Source of the DNA: BOG-908 sp963692875
Lineage (GTDB): Bacteria; Pseudomonadota; Alphaproteobacteria; Acetobacterales; Acetobacteraceae
Assembly (NCBI GenBank): GCA_965198755.1
Contig: OZ240673.1
Location: forward strand, 1,488,001 to 1,552,000
DNA length: 64,000 nucleotides
Direction of reading: 5' to 3'
Shown: in pieces, positions 6,937-15,919 of the stretch
Position numbering within the stretch: the stretch's first letter is position 1
Layout of the letters: the number at the start of each line of letters is the position of its first letter
Translations under genes and position numbers: made by a program
The notes under the pieces: generated by a model
Told to the model about the DNA's origin: nothing
Database searches by the model: none
Seen by the model: only the letters and a program-made list of their open reading frames with translations

Positions 6937-9063
6937 ATGGCCGACGCCGAAAGCTTCCTGGCCACACGCGTGATCGACACACACTGCCCGTACTGCGCCC
7001 TGCAATGCGGCATGTCGCTGCACGAGACCGAGCAGGGCTGGACCGTCGCCGCGCGCGACTTCCCCACCAACAAGGGCGGCCTCTGCCGCAAGGGCTGGAG
7101 TGCCGCCTCGCTGCTGTCCGCACCCGACCGGCTCACCACTCCCCTCATCCGCCCGCGCCGCGGCATGCAGCTGCAGCCCGCCTCGTGGGACGAAGCGCTG
7201 GACCGCGTGGCAGACGGCTTCAACGCCATCCGCGGTCAGCACGGTGCTGACGCAGTCGGCGTGTTCGGCGGCGGCGGGCTGACCAACGAGAAGGCCTACA
7301 TGCTGGGCAAGTTCGCCCGCGTCGCACTCGGCACGGCGAACATCGACTATAACGGCCGCTTCTGCATGTCGTCGGCGGCAGCCTCCGGCCTGCGCGCCTT
7401 TGGCATCGACCGCGGGCTGCCGTTCCCGCTCGCCGACATCCCGCAGGCCGAGGTGATCCTGCTGCCGGGTGCCAACCCGGCGGAGACGATGCCGCCGATC
7501 ATGCAGTATTTCGAGGCGCAGCGGGACCGCGGCGGCCAGCTGATCGTGGCCGACCCGCGCCGCACCGCCACCGCGCGGGTGGCCCACCTGCACCTGCAGC
7601 TGACTCCCGGCACGGACGCCGCACTGGCCAACGGCATGCTGCACGTGGCGATGCGAGACAAGCTGATCGACACCGACTTCATCGCCGCGCGCACCACCGG
7701 TTTTGCCGCCGTGCAGCGCGTCTGCAAATCCTACTGGCCGGACCGGGCCGAACGCATCACCGGCGTGCCGGCGAGCCTGATCGAGCGTGCGGCGCACATG
7801 CTGGGCGAAGCGGCCAGTGCGATGGTGCTGAGCGCGCGCGGCGCCGAACAGCAGAGCCACGGCTCGGACAACGTGGCAGCCTTCATCAACCTGGTCCTCG
7901 CCCTCGGCCACTGCGGCAAGCCGTACTCCGGCTATGGCTGCCTGACCGGCCAGGGTAACGGCCAGGGCGGGCGGGAGCACGGCCAGAAAGCCGACCAGCT
8001 GCCTGGCTACCGCAAGATCGACAACCCCATCCACCGCGCCGAGGTGGCCGCGGTGTGGGGCGTGCACCCGGACAGCCTGCCGAAAGCCGGCCTGTCGGCC
8101 TGCGAACTGCTCGACGCGATGGGCCACAGCGTGCGCGGCCTGTTCGTGCTGGCCTCCAACCTGCTGGTCTCCGCGCCGGACGCGGACCGCGTGGCGGGCG
8201 GGCTCGCCGGGCTGGACCTGCTGGTGGTGGCCGACATGTTCCTCTCGGAGACCGCGCAGCGTGCCGACGTGGTGCTGCCGATCACCCAGTGGGCCGAGGA
8301 GGACGGCACGATGACCAACCTGGAAGGCCGCGTCTTGCACCGCCGCCGCGCCAGGCCGCCGCCGCACGGCGTGTGGTCCGACCTGCAGGTAATGCACGCT
8401 TTGGCCGAACGGCTCGGCTGCGCAGCAGGCTTCGACACCCAGCCGGAACAAGCTTTCGACGAACTACGCCGCGCCAGCGCCGGCGGTGCGGCCGACTACG
8501 CCGGCATCAGCTACGGCCGCATCGACGCCGAGGACGGCGTGTTCTGGCCCTGCCCTGACGCTGGCCATGCTGGCACGCCGCGCCTGTTCCTCGACCGCTT
8601 CGCCACCGACGACGGCCGCGCCCGCTTCCACCCGGTCGAGTACCGCGGCGCCGCGGAGACGCCGGACCGCGCGTTCCCATACGTGCTGACCACCGGCCGG
8701 GTGCTGACCCACTACCAGACCGGCGCGCAGACCCGCCGCGTGCCCGAGCTGGCCGCAGCCGAGCCTGCCGCCTTCGTCGAGATCCACGCCGACACCGCGC
8801 GCGGCCTGGGCATCGCCGCCGGCGACATGGTGCGGCTGACCACGCGGCGCGGCAGCATCGAGGTGGCGGCCCGCGTCACCCGCGACATCCGCATGGACAC
8901 GCTGTTCGTGCCGTTCCACTGGGGCGGCCGGTCGTGCGCCAACCTGCTGACCAACCCGGCGCTGGACACGCTGTCCCGCATGCCGGAGTTCAAGGCATGC
9001 GCCGTGCATGTCGCACGCTCCGGCCCCTGCGCCGGCTCCTCCACTGCGACAAGGACCACATGA
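6937..9063 (+). CDS. Assimilatory nitrate reductase catalytic subunit (molybdopterin, NasA/NarB type)
   Basis: A 708-residue bis-MGD enzyme reducing nitrate to nitrite in the cytoplasm. A [4Fe-4S] cluster is bound by Cys17, Cys20, Cys24 and Cys50 (HCPYCALQCGM ... GLCRKG). The molybdenum ligand is probably Cys143 in NGRFCMSSAA, typical of Nas/Nap enzymes, and GQGNGQGGREHGQKADQLPG is characteristic of the family. The C-terminal molydopterin-dinucleotide domain (FPYVLTTGRVLTHYQTG) is present. It lacks the extra C-terminal [2Fe-2S] domain of the long NasA form, so electrons may come from ferredoxin or another carrier. I chose the ATG opening MADAESF; upstream in-frame codons lie in the repeat. 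The stop overlaps the next start. No signal peptide is seen, which argues against periplasmic NapA. Confidence 0.9.
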   Translation: MADAESFLATRVIDTHCPYCALQCGMSLHETEQGWTVAARDFPTNKGGLCRKGWSAASLLSAPDRLTTPLIRPRRGMQLQPASWDEALDRVADGFNAIRGQHGADAVGVFGGGGLTNEKAYMLGKFARVALGTANIDYNGRFCMSSAAASGLRAFGIDRGLPFPLADIPQAEVILLPGANPAETMPPIMQYFEAQRDRGGQLIVADPRRTATARVAHLHLQLTPGTDAALANGMLHVAMRDKLIDTDFIAARTTGFAAVQRVCKSYWPDRAERITGVPASLIERAAHMLGEAASAMVLSARGAEQQSHGSDNVAAFINLVLALGHCGKPYSGYGCLTGQGNGQGGREHGQKADQLPGYRKIDNPIHRAEVAAVWGVHPDSLPKAGLSACELLDAMGHSVRGLFVLASNLLVSAPDADRVAGGLAGLDLLVVADMFLSETAQRADVVLPITQWAEEDGTMTNLEGRVLHRRRARPPPHGVWSDLQVMHALAERLGCAAGFDTQPEQAFDELRRASAGGAADYAGISYGRIDAEDGVFWPCPDAGHAGTPRLFLDRFATDDGRARFHPVEYRGAAETPDRAFPYVLTTGRVLTHYQTGAQTRRVPELAAAEPAAFVEIHADTARGLGIAAGDMVRLTTRRGSIEVAARVTRDIRMDTLFVPFHWGGRSCANLLTNPALDTLSRMPEFKACAVHVARSGPCAGSSTATRTT

Positions 9064-9410
9064 TCGATTCTGTGCCGCGCTTCCTCAACGGCGCGTTCGC
9101 CCTTTCCGGCCGCGGCCTCGCGGCGCCTTCGCTGCTGGACGCCTCGCTCGCCTACGTGGTGCCGTCCGACAAGCGGGCGCAGCTGATCTACCTGCGCGCC
9201 GGCAACTCCAGCGGCGAGCTAGTCTGCCTGTCAATGATGCAGGACGGCCGCGCGGTCCGCCTGTTCCCCGTCGGCGCCAAGGCGTCCGTGCACGTGCCGC
9301 TCGCCGTGGTCGAGGACCTGCAGCCGGGCACGCGGATCGAGGTGTTCGCCGCGGCCCCGGAAGGCGTCGCCGCCACGGTGATCGTCGACATCGGGCTGAT
9401 CGAAATCTGA
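9060..9410 (+). CDS. Small conserved-looking protein of the nitrate assimilation operon
   Basis: A 116-residue protein starting inside the nitrate reductase stop (ATGA), so it is translationally coupled to it, and lying 76 bp before nirB. It has no recognisable domain, only one cysteine, no membrane segment and a mostly beta-like hydrophobic pattern (AVRLFPVGAKASVHVPLAVV). It cannot carry an iron-sulphur cluster by itself. Coupling suggests a chaperone or structural partner of the nitrate reductase. The last 20 codons and stop are duplicated directly downstream. Confidence 0.75.
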   Translation: MIDSVPRFLNGAFALSGRGLAAPSLLDASLAYVVPSDKRAQLIYLRAGNSSGELVCLSMMQDGRAVRLFPVGAKASVHVPLAVVEDLQPGTRIEVFAAAPEGVAATVIVDIGLIEI

Positions 9411-9473
9411 GCGGCGGCCCCGGACGGCGTCGCCGCCACGGTGATCGTCGGCCACGGGCTGACCGAAATCTGA
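9348..9473 (+). repeat. Imperfect 63-bp tandem duplication at a gene end
   Basis: Bases 9348-9410 (last 20 codons plus TGA of the small nitrate-operon protein) are repeated at 9411-9473 with about six differences. Both copies keep the frame and end in TGA: AAAPEGVAATVIVDIGLIEI versus AAAPDGVAATVIVGHGLTEI. The second copy follows the stop and so is normally untranslated. Confidence 0.9.
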
Positions 9474-9486
9474 GCAGGACTGGCCA

Positions 9487-11931
9487 ATGAGCAAGCAATC
9501 CCTGGTAGTCGTCGGCAACGGCATGGCCGGCGCGCGCGCCGTCGAGGAGGTGCTGGCCCGCGGCGGCGCCGAGCAGTTCGACATCACGATGTTCGGCGAC
9601 GAGCCCTACGGCAACTACAACCGCATCCTGCTCAGCAACGTGCTCAGCGGCGTGCAGGACAGCGCCGACATCTTCATGAACCCGCTCGCCTGGTACGAGG
9701 AGAACGACATCACCCTGCATGTCGGCGCAAAGGTGACAGAGATCGACCGCGCAGCGCGCATGGTGCAGTCCGCAGCCGGCATCCGCGCGCGCTACGACGT
9801 GCTGCTGATCGCCACCGGCAGCCGCGCCTTCATCCCGCCAATGCGCGGGCTGAACAAGGCAGACGGCACGATGAAAGCCGGCGTGTTCGGCTTCCGCACC
9901 ATCGACGATTGCGACGGCATCGTCGCCGCGGCCAAACAAAGCCAGCGCGCCCTGGTCATCGGCGGCGGCCTGCTGGGGCTGGAGGCGGCGCGCGGCCTGC
10001 TCAACCACGGCTGCGAAGTGCACGTGGCCCACCTCGGCAAGCACCTGATGGAAGCGCAGCTCGACACCACCGGCGGCGCGATGCTCAGCCGGGCGATGCA
10101 GAAGATGGGCGTGCACATCCACCTGGGCACGCTGACCGAGCAGATCCTAGGACAGGACAGCGTCACCGGCGTCGCGTTCAAGGACGGCACCACGCTGGAC
10201 TGCGAGATGATCGTGGTGGCCGCCGGCATCCGGCCGAACGCTGAGATCGGCCGCAGCGCCGGGCTGACCGTGGAGCGCGCCATCGTGGTGGACAACCACA
10301 TGCGCTCGGTCGACGACAGCCGCGTCTACGTGGTGGGCGAGTGCGCGCAGCACCGCGGTAAGGTGTACGGCCTCGTGGCCCCGCTGTGGGACCAGGCGAA
10401 AGTTTTCGCCGACCAGGTGACCCGCACCGACCGCGACGCCGCCTATCACGGCAGCAAGCTGGCCACCAAGCTGAAGGTGATGGGTGTGGAGCTCGCCTCG
10501 ATGGGCCTGACGGAGCCGGAGGACGAGCGCGACGAGGTCATCCAGTTCAGCGAGGCACGGCACGGCACCTACAAGAAGCTGATCGTGCGCGAGGGCCGCC
10601 TGGTCGGCGCCATGCTGATGGGCGACATCAGCAAGGCGGCCTACCTGATGCAGGCCTTCGACCGCGACAGCCCGCTGCCCGACGAGCGCCTCTCGCTGCT
10701 GTTCGACCTCGGCACGCCGGCGCAGAAGGTCACGCTGGACGAGATGCCGGCCGAGGCACAGGTGTGCAACTGCAACGGCGTGACGAAGGCGGCAATCGGC
10801 GCCTGCGTGGCCGCCGGCGCGCGCACCGCGAAGGCGGTGATGCAGTCGACGCGTGCCGGCATGGGCTGCGGGTCCTGCAAGTCGCTGGTAGGCGAGGTGG
10901 TGGACTGGTTCTGCGGCGGCGCGGCCGAGGAAGACCCCTCGGTGCACTACTACGTGCCGGCGATCCCGATGGCCAAGCCGGAGCTGGTGGCCGCCGTGCG
11001 CGCGCAAGGGCTGCGCTCGGTCTCCGCAGTGTTCGCAGCACTGGCGGTGGACGGCAAGCCGGACGCGGCGAGCAAGCCGGCGCTGGCCTCGCTGCTGGCG
11101 ACGCTGTGGAACGACGAGTACGATGACGAACGCGACGCGCGCTTCATCAACGACCGCGTGCACGCCAACATCCAGAAGGACGGCACCTTCTCCGTGGTGC
11201 CGGAGATGCGCGGCGGGGTGACCACGCCGGACGAGCTGCTGCGCATCGCCCAGGTGGCGGTGAAATACGCCGTTCCGCTGGTCAAGCTCACCGGCGGCCA
11301 GCGCATCGATTTGGTGGGCATCGCCAAGGACGACCTGCCGCGCGTGTGGGCGGACCTCGACATGCCGGCCGGGTCTGCCTGGGGCAAGAGCTACCGCACC
11401 TGCAAGAGCTGCATCGGCACCGATTTCTGCCGCTTCGGCCTGGGCGACAGCATGGGCCTGGCCGCGAAGATCGAGACCAAGTTCCGCGGCATCGACAGCC
11501 CGGGCAAGCTGAAACTCGCCACCGCCGGCTGCCCGCGCAACTGCTCCGAAGCGATGGTGAAGGATGTGGGCGCCGTGGCCATCGGCGACGATCGCTGGGA
11601 GATCTACGTGGGCGGCGCCGCCGGCTCGCACATCCGCCGCGGCGACGTGCTGTGCACGGTCACCGGCGAAGACGCGGTGATGCAGATCACCGGCCGCTTC
11701 ATGCAGTGGTATCGCGAAAACGCGAAGTACAAGGAACGCACACACACCTTCATCGAACGCATGGGCATCGAACGCGCCCGCGCCGTGGTCGTCGACGACA
11801 GCGACGGTATCGCCGACGCGCTCGACGCCGCGATGGACGCCTCCTGCGCGGTGACCCGCGACGTGTGGAAGGAACGCGCGGCACCGAAGACCGAGAACCA
11901 GTTCGCCACCCTGGTTCCGGCCGAGGCGTAA
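9487..11931 (+). CDS. nirB: Assimilatory nitrite reductase [NAD(P)H] large subunit
   Basis: An 814-residue enzyme that reduces nitrite to ammonium using NAD(P)H. Order of domains: FAD-binding (VVVGNGMAGARAVEE), NAD-binding (VIGGGLLGLEAARGL), BFD-like [2Fe-2S] domain with Cys427, Cys429, Cys461 and Cys464 (CNCNGV ... GMGCGSC), then the sirohaem/[4Fe-4S] sulphite-nitrite reductase domain with CKSCIGTDFC and TAGCPRNC (Cys642, Cys648, Cys682, Cys686). All cofactor ligands are present and the length is standard. It lies in one transcription unit with the nitrate reductase and nirD. Confidence 0.97.
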   Translation: MSKQSLVVVGNGMAGARAVEEVLARGGAEQFDITMFGDEPYGNYNRILLSNVLSGVQDSADIFMNPLAWYEENDITLHVGAKVTEIDRAARMVQSAAGIRARYDVLLIATGSRAFIPPMRGLNKADGTMKAGVFGFRTIDDCDGIVAAAKQSQRALVIGGGLLGLEAARGLLNHGCEVHVAHLGKHLMEAQLDTTGGAMLSRAMQKMGVHIHLGTLTEQILGQDSVTGVAFKDGTTLDCEMIVVAAGIRPNAEIGRSAGLTVERAIVVDNHMRSVDDSRVYVVGECAQHRGKVYGLVAPLWDQAKVFADQVTRTDRDAAYHGSKLATKLKVMGVELASMGLTEPEDERDEVIQFSEARHGTYKKLIVREGRLVGAMLMGDISKAAYLMQAFDRDSPLPDERLSLLFDLGTPAQKVTLDEMPAEAQVCNCNGVTKAAIGACVAAGARTAKAVMQSTRAGMGCGSCKSLVGEVVDWFCGGAAEEDPSVHYYVPAIPMAKPELVAAVRAQGLRSVSAVFAALAVDGKPDAASKPALASLLATLWNDEYDDERDARFINDRVHANIQKDGTFSVVPEMRGGVTTPDELLRIAQVAVKYAVPLVKLTGGQRIDLVGIAKDDLPRVWADLDMPAGSAWGKSYRTCKSCIGTDFCRFGLGDSMGLAAKIETKFRGIDSPGKLKLATAGCPRNCSEAMVKDVGAVAIGDDRWEIYVGGAAGSHIRRGDVLCTVTGEDAVMQITGRFMQWYRENAKYKERTHTFIERMGIERARAVVVDDSDGIADALDAAMDASCAVTRDVWKERAAPKTENQFATLVPAEA

Positions 11932-11933
11932 GC

Positions 11934-12242
11934 ATGGCCACCGGACGCGTCGTCGGCCGCATCTCGCAGATACCGCCGGGCGAAGGCCGCAACTTCGTCG
12001 TCGGCGACAGGCGCGTCGCCGTGTTCCACACCCGCGGTGGCGCGGTCTTCGCCACGCAAGCCGAATGTCCGCATCGCGGCGGGCCGCTGGCCGACGGGCT
12101 GACCGACGAGGCAACGGTGGTTTGCCCCTTGCACGACAGGACCTACGCGTTCGCAACCGGCGCGGGTGTGGGCACCGAATGTGCGATCGTAACGTATCCG
12201 GCCCGCGTGGGCAGCGAGGGAGAGATCTGGGTGGAGATCTGA
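11934..12242 (+). CDS. nirD: Nitrite reductase small subunit, Rieske-like
   Basis: A 102-residue Rieske-fold protein that partners NirB. It keeps CPHRGGPLADG and CPLHDRTYAF, so unlike many NirD proteins it retains the Cys-His pairs of a genuine [2Fe-2S] Rieske centre. The start lies three bases after the nirB stop. Confidence 0.92.
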   Translation: MATGRVVGRISQIPPGEGRNFVVGDRRVAVFHTRGGAVFATQAECPHRGGPLADGLTDEATVVCPLHDRTYAFATGAGVGTECAIVTYPARVGSEGEIWVEI

Positions 12243-12265
12243 CTCCATATGCGGAGTAAGACTTT

Positions 12266-12461
12266 CAATTTGAATCGGATGGTTGACCGTTCAGAAGAAG
12301 GCAAGGCAAGCAGTTCTTTTTTGAAAAAAAGAACCAAAAAACTTTTGGTTCCGCTGTCGCGCGTCTCCGGACAAGCCGTGACAGCATTCGCAGAAGTTTC
12401 TGTTTGCAGCAGGAGACGAAGGCTGCTTGCTTCGGAACAGTCAACCTCCAGGCCCGTTGGT
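12266..12461. repeat. Nested-palindrome repeat, copy 4 (long form)
   Basis: Left GGTTC-type hairpin and CCGCTGTCGCG are intact, while the right arm is decayed (GTGACAGC ... AAGTTTCTG). Its right outer flank (12425-12461, GCTTGCTTCGGAACAGTCAA, then CTCC and CCCGTTGGT) is the inverse of the left outer flank of copies 5, 11 and 16. It separates nirD from the SDR gene. Confidence 0.75.
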
Positions 12462-12492
12462 GTGCGTTCCTTCGACAACGAGCAGTAGCCCC

Positions 12493-13254
12493 ATGTCTGA
12501 CCTACCCCTGCTCGACCGTGCTGTGCTGGTGACTGGCGCGTCTGGCGGCATCGGACGAGCGTTGGTCAAGTCGTTAGCCGGTTCGGGTGCACGCCCGTTG
12601 ATACATTACGTGCGCGATGCCGATGGCGCTGCGTCGCTGTTGCACGAGATCGACGGCAAAGGCTGGACGATCCAGGCCGATTTATCTCAGCCGGCCGGCG
12701 CCTCTGACCTGTGGTCGCGGGCCGAAGCGTTGGCCGGTCGTATCTACGCCGTGATCAACAACGCGGGCACGCGAAGCGAGGCCTGTATCGAAAGCGACCT
12801 GCAAGCGTGGCAAAAGGCGTGGGAACTGGACCTACGCGTCAACCTGCAGGCGCCAGCCGACATTTGCCGTTCCGCGGTCTTGCATTTTAAATCCCACGGT
12901 GGCGGCCGGATCATCAACATCGCCAGCCGGGCCGCGCAGCGGGGCTACATGGCTGATTACATGCCGTACGGAGCGTCGAAAGCCGCGCTGATCAACCTGA
13001 CCAAATCATTGGCACGCAACTACGGAGCCGATGGGATCATCGCAATCGCGATTGCACCCGGGTTCGTGGGAACTGGCATGGCTGATGATTACGTGCGCGA
13101 ACATGGAGTAGCGGCAGCGATCGACGACATCCCGATCCGCGCCATGGTGGAGCCCAACGAACTTGCCGACTTGGTGCTGTTTTGTCTTCGTTCCGATCAG
13201 CGCTCGCTCAACGGAGCAACACTTGACGTAAATGGCGGCAGCTACATCCGCTGA
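12493..13254 (+). CDS. Short-chain dehydrogenase/reductase (SDR)
   Basis: A 253-residue classical SDR of unknown substrate. It has the NAD(P)-binding motif LVTGASGGIGRAL (from residue 12), the NNAG motif, the catalytic serine in IINIASRAA, Tyr and Lys in PYGASKAAL, and the C-terminal GATLDVNGG motif. The fold resembles 3-oxoacyl-ACP reductases (FabG). Codon usage looks less GC-biased than in the nir genes. It is enclosed by two long-form repeats whose outer flanks are in inverted orientation, so it may be an insertion into the nitrate cluster rather than part of nitrate metabolism. Confidence 0.9.
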   Translation: MSDLPLLDRAVLVTGASGGIGRALVKSLAGSGARPLIHYVRDADGAASLLHEIDGKGWTIQADLSQPAGASDLWSRAEALAGRIYAVINNAGTRSEACIESDLQAWQKAWELDLRVNLQAPADICRSAVLHFKSHGGGRIINIASRAAQRGYMADYMPYGASKAALINLTKSLARNYGADGIIAIAIAPGFVGTGMADDYVREHGVAAAIDDIPIRAMVEPNELADLVLFCLRSDQRSLNGATLDVNGGSYIR

Positions 13255-13277
13255 CCACGTCGGTGTTTGCCGGCGCG

Positions 13278-13471
13278 ACCAACCGGGCCTGAAGGTCAAT
13301 TACTCCGAAGCAAGCAATGCCGTCTTTTTTAAAAAAGAAGCAAAAACTCTTGTCTCCGCTGTCGCGGTCCTGTCCGGAGAGCGCGCGACAGCGGAGACAA
13401 AAGTTTTTTGGTCCTTTTTTTCAAAAAAGGACTGCTTGCTTTCTCTGAGTCAGCGTCCGAGCCTACTCCGC
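13278..13471. repeat. Nested-palindrome repeat, copy 5 (long form)
   Basis: Starts ACCAACCGGGCCTGAAGGTC, has the A centre as a long GC stem (GTCTCCGCTGTCGCG ... CGCGACAGCGGAGAC) followed by AAAAGTTTTTTGG, and ends in the GGACTGCTTGCTTTCT flank that runs into the last codons of the transporter gene. Stem plus T run is a plausible bidirectional terminator. Confidence 0.88.
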
Positions 13472-14707
13472 CAGCACCGCCCCATTCACGTTCGTCGCTC
13501 CACCGCCCGAAGCGCGCCCCCAAGGCCCGACCCAAGTTCGCGTCCAGTGCCGCTGCAGCAGCATCAGCGCCACCAGCACCACGGTCGACAGCGCCGCGTA
13601 GAACATGAACCCCCACGCGTACGTCCCAGTCCACTGTTTGGAGAACCCCATCGCGTTCGGCAGGATCGCGCCCCCCAGTGCACCCACCTCGCCGATCATC
13701 GAGCCGGCCACCGCCGTGCTGGCCGGCCAGCGCAGCGGCACCAGCTGGAACAGCGCGCCGTTGCCCGCCCCCAGCGCCGCGAAGCACCCCATGAACAGCA
13801 GCGTGGTCAGCACCAGGGACGGCGAGGCGGTCAGCAACGTCAGCGTGCCGATCACGAACAGAAACACGATCGCCAGCGCCGCGATGCCGCCGACGCGGTC
13901 CGCCCACCAGCCGCCCACCGCCCGGATGGTGGAGCCCATGACCGCGGCCAGCATGGTCAGCCAGCTCGCCTCCACCTTGGTTACGCCAAACTCCGCGTAG
14001 AAGAATGACGGCAGGAACGTCGCGAGTCCGATGAAGCCGCCGAAGGTAATCACGTACACCATGCTGAACGCCCACCCGTCGCGCTCGGCGAGCGGGGCCA
14101 GGTGTTCGCGCAGGCTCTGCTTGTGGATGTCCGGCGGCTCCTTGGCCATCACGATCATCACCACCAGCGGGATCAGCATGACCACCGCCGTCCAGCCATA
14201 CACCGCGTGCCAGCCGTACGCCTTGGCCACCGGCGGGGCCAGCAGCAGTGCCACCACGGTGCCGATGTTGCCCGCGCCCGCGATGCCCATGGCCAGCCCC
14301 TTGTGCTCCTGCGGGAACCAGCCGGCGCCGAGCGACAGCGCCACCCCGAACGACGCCCCGGCGATGCCCAGCAGCACGCCCATCGCCAGCACGTCGTGGT
14401 ACGAGCTGACGAACAGGTAGCCGTACAGCATCGCCACGATGATCAGGCTCATCTCGACGATCGCCGCGTTCTTGCGGCCGATGTACTGCGACAGCACGCC
14501 GAGCGGAAAGCGCATCAGCGCGCCGGCCAGCGTCGGGATGGACACCATCAGCCCGGTCTGCACCGGGGTGAGGTGGAAGCTTTCGGTCAGGAACGGGCCC
14601 ATCGCACCGTTCAGCACCCACACCGAAAAACAGAAGTCGAAATACAGGAACGCGGCGAACAGGGTGGCCGGGTGACCCGACTTCATCGCCTCGCGCAGAC
14701 CGGCCAT
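13463..14707 (-). CDS. NarK-type nitrate/nitrite MFS transporter
   Basis: A 414-residue, 12-helix major-facilitator protein. The nitrate/nitrite porter signature is visible in GIAGAGNIGTVVALLLAP (helix 5) and GCFAALGAGNGALFQLVP (helix 11), and an MFS loop motif reads GVLSQYIGRKNAA. It most likely imports nitrate for the reductases encoded convergently. Its 3' end overlaps the outer flank of repeat copy 5. Confidence 0.9.
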   Translation of the reverse strand: MAGLREAMKSGHPATLFAAFLYFDFCFSVWVLNGAMGPFLTESFHLTPVQTGLMVSIPTLAGALMRFPLGVLSQYIGRKNAAIVEMSLIIVAMLYGYLFVSSYHDVLAMGVLLGIAGASFGVALSLGAGWFPQEHKGLAMGIAGAGNIGTVVALLLAPPVAKAYGWHAVYGWTAVVMLIPLVVMIVMAKEPPDIHKQSLREHLAPLAERDGWAFSMVYVITFGGFIGLATFLPSFFYAEFGVTKVEASWLTMLAAVMGSTIRAVGGWWADRVGGIAALAIVFLFVIGTLTLLTASPSLVLTTLLFMGCFAALGAGNGALFQLVPLRWPASTAVAGSMIGEVGALGGAILPNAMGFSKQWTGTYAWGFMFYAALSTVVLVALMLLQRHWTRTWVGPWGRASGGGATNVNGAVLAE

Positions 14708-14810
14708 CGCTTGCCCCCCAAACGGTCACAGTGACGCTTTCGGCGGCAGGACCCGGCGGCTGCCGGCTTGCAGTGAAAGCGACTGCAGTAGAGCAAGCGA
14801 CGTGCCAGAA

Positions 14811-14938
14811 GCAAGCGAGGCTTTCTTTTCGAGAAAAAGGGCAAAAAGCTCTCATCTCCGCTGTCGCTGAACTTTCCAGCAAGCGCGCGACAGCGGAAAC
14901 AAAAGTTTTTTGGTTCCTTTTAAAAAAGAGCCGCTTGC
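14811..14938. repeat. Nested-palindrome repeat, copy 6 (A centre)
   Basis: Left arm GGCTTTCTTTTCGAGAAAAA, centre ATCTCCGCTGTCGCTG ... CGCGCGACAGCGGAAAC, right GGTTCC hairpin shortened by a few bases. It lies between the divergent transporter and sulfotransferase genes; the rest of this 294-bp gap shows nothing recognisable. Confidence 0.8.
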
Positions 14939-15001
14939 CTGCTGGTTTGCATCCGCCGCCTCCCTGGCGCACGATGCCATACGTCTTCTTTCGAGGCTCG
15001 C

Positions 15002-15820
15002 GTGCTCTCTTCGTTGTTCGAGAAGGACTTCAAGCGCTACTTCGACGACGTCGGCGCCGGCTCCCCGCTCTGGCTATTCGTGCACGTGCCCAAGACCGCC
15101 GGCAGCTCGATCACCGCGGAGTCCGAGTCGATCCTGCAGCCGTCGTTCAACATCGACATCGACCACACCGACACCAGCCGCACCTACCAGGCCCGCTTCG
15201 ACGCCGCGGTGGCCTACTTCGTCACCAGCTACGCCACGCGGAAATACCGTTTCTGCACCGGCCACATTAACGCCCGCCATGTCGAGATGATCCGCGCCGG
15301 CATCCCCGACGTTCGCTGCTTCACCATGCTGCGCAACCCGATGGCGCGCATCGTCTCGGACTACCGCTACCAGCGCTCGCCGATGAACACCGCGCAGGCG
15401 CAGTTCATCGCCAGCACGCCGAGCTTCGAGGCCTACGCCGCCCGCAAGCACGTGCACAACAAGATCGCGCTGAATCTGGTGCCGCGCGAGATGGTCGACG
15501 CCGGCGACGTGGCCGCCTGCGTGGACTACATCACGCAAGCCTACGCCTTTGTCGGCCTGCAGGAAATGTATCCGCTCAGCCTGCGCGCGCTGACCACGCT
15601 GATGGGCGAGACCCGCACGCCGGAAGCCAAAGTGCGGGTGAACGAGAGCCAGTCCGACCTGGTCGAGCTCACGCCGGAGATGGATGCGCGGCTGCGCGAG
15701 CTGAACGCGGTGGATCTGGGCGTCTTCCAGGCGTTCCTGCTGCGCTACCGCGCGATCCGCGAGGACCTGATCGCGTTCATGCGCCGCCTGCCGCAGCCGG
15801 CGCTGGCCCGGCAGGCGTAG
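15002..15820 (+). CDS. Sulfotransferase family protein
   Basis: A 272-residue PAPS-dependent sulfotransferase-like protein that would sulphate a carbohydrate or similar acceptor. The 5'-phosphosulphate loop reads HVPKTAGSSIT (residues 28-38) and the 3'-phosphate-binding segment LRNPMARIVSDYRY (from 110). His88 in TGHIN may take part in catalysis. The start is GTG with a weak ribosome-binding site. No signal peptide. Followed after 99 bp by a membrane protein in the same direction, suggesting a shared glycan role (inference). Confidence 0.8.
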   Translation: MLSSLFEKDFKRYFDDVGAGSPLWLFVHVPKTAGSSITAESESILQPSFNIDIDHTDTSRTYQARFDAAVAYFVTSYATRKYRFCTGHINARHVEMIRAGIPDVRCFTMLRNPMARIVSDYRYQRSPMNTAQAQFIASTPSFEAYAARKHVHNKIALNLVPREMVDAGDVAACVDYITQAYAFVGLQEMYPLSLRALTTLMGETRTPEAKVRVNESQSDLVELTPEMDARLRELNAVDLGVFQAFLLRYRAIREDLIAFMRRLPQPALARQA

Positions 15821-15919
15821 CGGACCGGCACGCCAGTGCGTCGGCCAGCGCGGCGGTGCGGACGCCTGCCTGCCCTCTATAGCGTCGAAATGATTGCGGG
15901 AACGTCGTAGTTTCGAGGA

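Noticed and set aside
6937..9063. Formate dehydrogenase or periplasmic nitrate reductase identity
   Set aside because: Lack of a signal peptide, the GRFCMSS molybdenum-ligand motif and placement directly before nirBD favour assimilatory nitrate reductase.
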